Assembly: GCA_020027655.1 (NCBI GenBank)
Contig: JAHKKJ010000180.1
Location: forward strand, 1-7,083
DNA length: 7,083 nucleotides
From: Deltaproteobacteria bacterium
GTDB lineage: Bacteria > Desulfobacterota > Binatia > UBA9968
Direction: 5' to 3'
The position numbers were made by a program, and so were the translations under genes. This document shows, piece after piece, positions 6,131-7,083 of the stretch (its first letter is position 1; each line of letters begins with the position of its first letter). The notes under the pieces were generated by a model. That model had not been told where the DNA came from and ran no database searches. It was given only the letters and a program-made list of their open reading frames with translations.

Positions 6131-6171
6131 ATCGAGGATTGCGATCGTCCATCCTCGATCTTCTATCCTCG
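6131..6171. repeat. Short intergenic repeat: tandem 14-bp units with an inverted repeat
   Basis: Two tandem 14-bp units, GATCGTCCATCCTC (6143-6156) and GATCTTCTATCCTC (6157-6170), agree at 12 of 14 positions. In addition ATCGAGGAT (6131-6139) and ATCCTCGAT (6151-6159) form a perfect 9-bp inverted repeat with an 11-nt loop. It fills the gap between the dehydrogenase stop (6174) and the ligase start (6104), and it contains the upstream ATG at 6152. There is no T-run, so it is not an intrinsic terminator of the usual kind. It may belong to a dispersed REP-like family, or it may shape mRNA stability between two operon genes. Confidence 0.55.
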
Positions 6172-6173
6172 CT

Positions 6174-7083
6174 TCACTCGCCGCCAACCATCTCCGACTG
6201 GGTCTCGGTTGCGATCACCACCGACTTGGAGTCGGTGTAGTGTTCAATTGCCTCCTCGCCGTGTTCTTTGCCCAAACCGCTTTGCTTCACACCGCCGAAC
6301 GGTAGTTCGTCGTAGATGATCTGCGCTGAGTTGACCCAGGTATATCCAGCCTCGATTCTCTCGGCTCCGGCCATAGCCCGGTTAATGTCGCGGGTCCAGA
6401 TGGAGGAACCCAAGCCAAAGATCGAGTTATTGGCCTGTTCGATGGCCTGGTCGAGATTCTTGACTCGAACAATCGGCAGAGCCGGGCCGAAGCATTCCTC
6501 CTCCAGGATTCGAGAGGACGGATCAACGTTCGCCACTAGTGTCGGCTGGAGATAGAACCCTTTGTCGTACTCTTCACCCTGGGGCCGCTGCGCTCCGTAA
6601 AGGATCTTGGCTCCGCGCTTCACTGCATCTTCTACTTGATCTTCGACCTCTTGGCGCTGTTCTTTGGTGTGCAGCGGGCCCATAAGGGTGTCTTTGCTCA
6701 AGCCGTTGCCAACTTTGATTCTCTTGGCTTTTTCAACGAGCTTTTCCATGAACGCGTCGGCGATGTTGTCAAACAGATAGAGGCGTTTAACCGCTAAGCA
6801 GGCCTGACCGCAATTAAAGAAACGGCCCACCGAGGCGGCGCTCACCGCCCGGTCCATATCCGCATCGTCGCAGACAATCATCGGATCGCTGCCGCCCAGC
6901 TCCAAGGTGACGTGCTTAAAGTCCTTGGCGGCGGACAGCATCACTCGCCTCCCGGTGTCTGTCGCACCCGTGAAACCGATCTTGCGCACGGTGGGGTTGA
7001 CCAGCAGCTCTTCGCCGACCACGCTTCCCGGCCCGGTGACGACGTTGAGAACGCCCTTTGGGCCGCCGGAATCCTGAATCGCC
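6174..7083 (-). CDS. Aldehyde dehydrogenase family protein, C-terminal part
   Basis: This is the C-terminal 302 residues of an NAD(P)+-dependent aldehyde dehydrogenase, which oxidises an aldehyde to the carboxylic acid. The frame stays open to the window edge and the peptide already reads GVLNVVTGPGS there, so the gene starts upstream. A GTG at 7020-7022 is internal and not the start. The visible fragment shows the cofactor-binding IGFTGATDTGRRV (about 35-47), the catalytic Glu61 in TLELGGSDP, the nucleophile Cys95 in NCGQAC, EECFGPALPIV near the substrate pocket, and the C-terminal PFGGVKQSGLGKEHG. All catalytic residues in view are intact. Full-length members have about 450-500 residues, so roughly a third is missing from view. 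The overall look is of the succinate-semialdehyde/betaine-aldehyde dehydrogenase group, which also contains aromatic aldehyde dehydrogenases, so the substrate is open. It is upstream of the CoA ligase in the same operon, with 69 bp between them. Confidence 0.93.
   Translation of the reverse strand, partial: AIQDSGGPKGVLNVVTGPGSVVGEELLVNPTVRKIGFTGATDTGRRVMLSAAKDFKHVTLELGGSDPMIVCDDADMDRAVSAASVGRFFNCGQACLAVKRLYLFDNIADAFMEKLVEKAKRIKVGNGLSKDTLMGPLHTKEQRQEVEDQVEDAVKRGAKILYGAQRPQGEEYDKGFYLQPTLVANVDPSSRILEEECFGPALPIVRVKNLDQAIEQANNSIFGLGSSIWTRDINRAMAGAERIEAGYTWVNSAQIIYDELPFGGVKQSGLGKEHGEEAIEHYTDSKSVVIATETQSEMVGGE

Noticed and set aside
7020..7022. GTG as the start codon of the aldehyde dehydrogenase
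   Set aside because: The reading frame continues upstream with the family-typical GVLNVVTGPGS segment, so the gene is cut by the window edge rather than starting here.

Overview
This is a bacterial chromosomal window of moderate GC content (judged by eye) with densely packed genes. The Gram-negative style signal peptide on one protein, the Shine-Dalgarno sites and a beta clamp of deltaproteobacterial flavour (best match from memory: Geobacter-like clamps, not searched) suggest an uncultured Deltaproteobacteria or Desulfobacterota/Binatota-like organism. This placement is an inference. The window has six complete genes and two partial ones at its edges. I see no RNA gene, transposon, phage gene or CRISPR array.

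Layout. Bases 1-406 (+) hold the C-terminal third of dnaN, the replicative sliding clamp. It meets tail to tail, with a 4-bp overlap, a three-gene minus-strand operon that reads from 2674 down to 403: a 4,5-dihydroxyphthalate decarboxylase-like protein, a small basic protein of unknown function, and an isocitrate lyase/PEP mutase superfamily enzyme. A 128-bp divergent intergenic region (2675-2802) separates this operon from a lone plus-strand gene for a secreted NMT1/THI5-type (NitT/TauT family) solute-binding protein. That gene converges on a second minus-strand operon (from beyond 7083 down to 3824): an NAD(P)-dependent aldehyde dehydrogenase cut by the window edge, a benzoate-CoA ligase family enzyme, and a class II aldolase/adducin family protein with intact zinc and catalytic residues.

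How the genes may work together. The dehydrogenase could oxidise an aldehyde to an acid, and the ligase could activate an aryl acid as its CoA thioester. The class II aldolase could carry out a C-C cleavage or decarboxylation, since 3,4-dihydroxyphthalate decarboxylases belong to this family. The binding protein could capture a related organic ligand in the periplasm, although no permease or ATPase gene is visible. The isocitrate lyase-type enzyme could cleave a C4-C7 acid. This looks like a peripheral module for aromatic or organic acid breakdown. The substrates cannot be fixed from sequence alone.

Start choices. Four genes have longer in-frame starts that I reject in favour of downstream ATGs: 1670, 2803 and 4528 have good ribosome binding sites, and 6104 is chosen by family alignment and because the longer start lies inside a short repeat. 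I see no clearly undescribed system. The best leads are the repeat/hairpin at 6131-6171, an altered substrate-pocket residue in the CoA ligase, and the co-occurrence of two unrelated dihydroxyphthalate-decarboxylase-type families.
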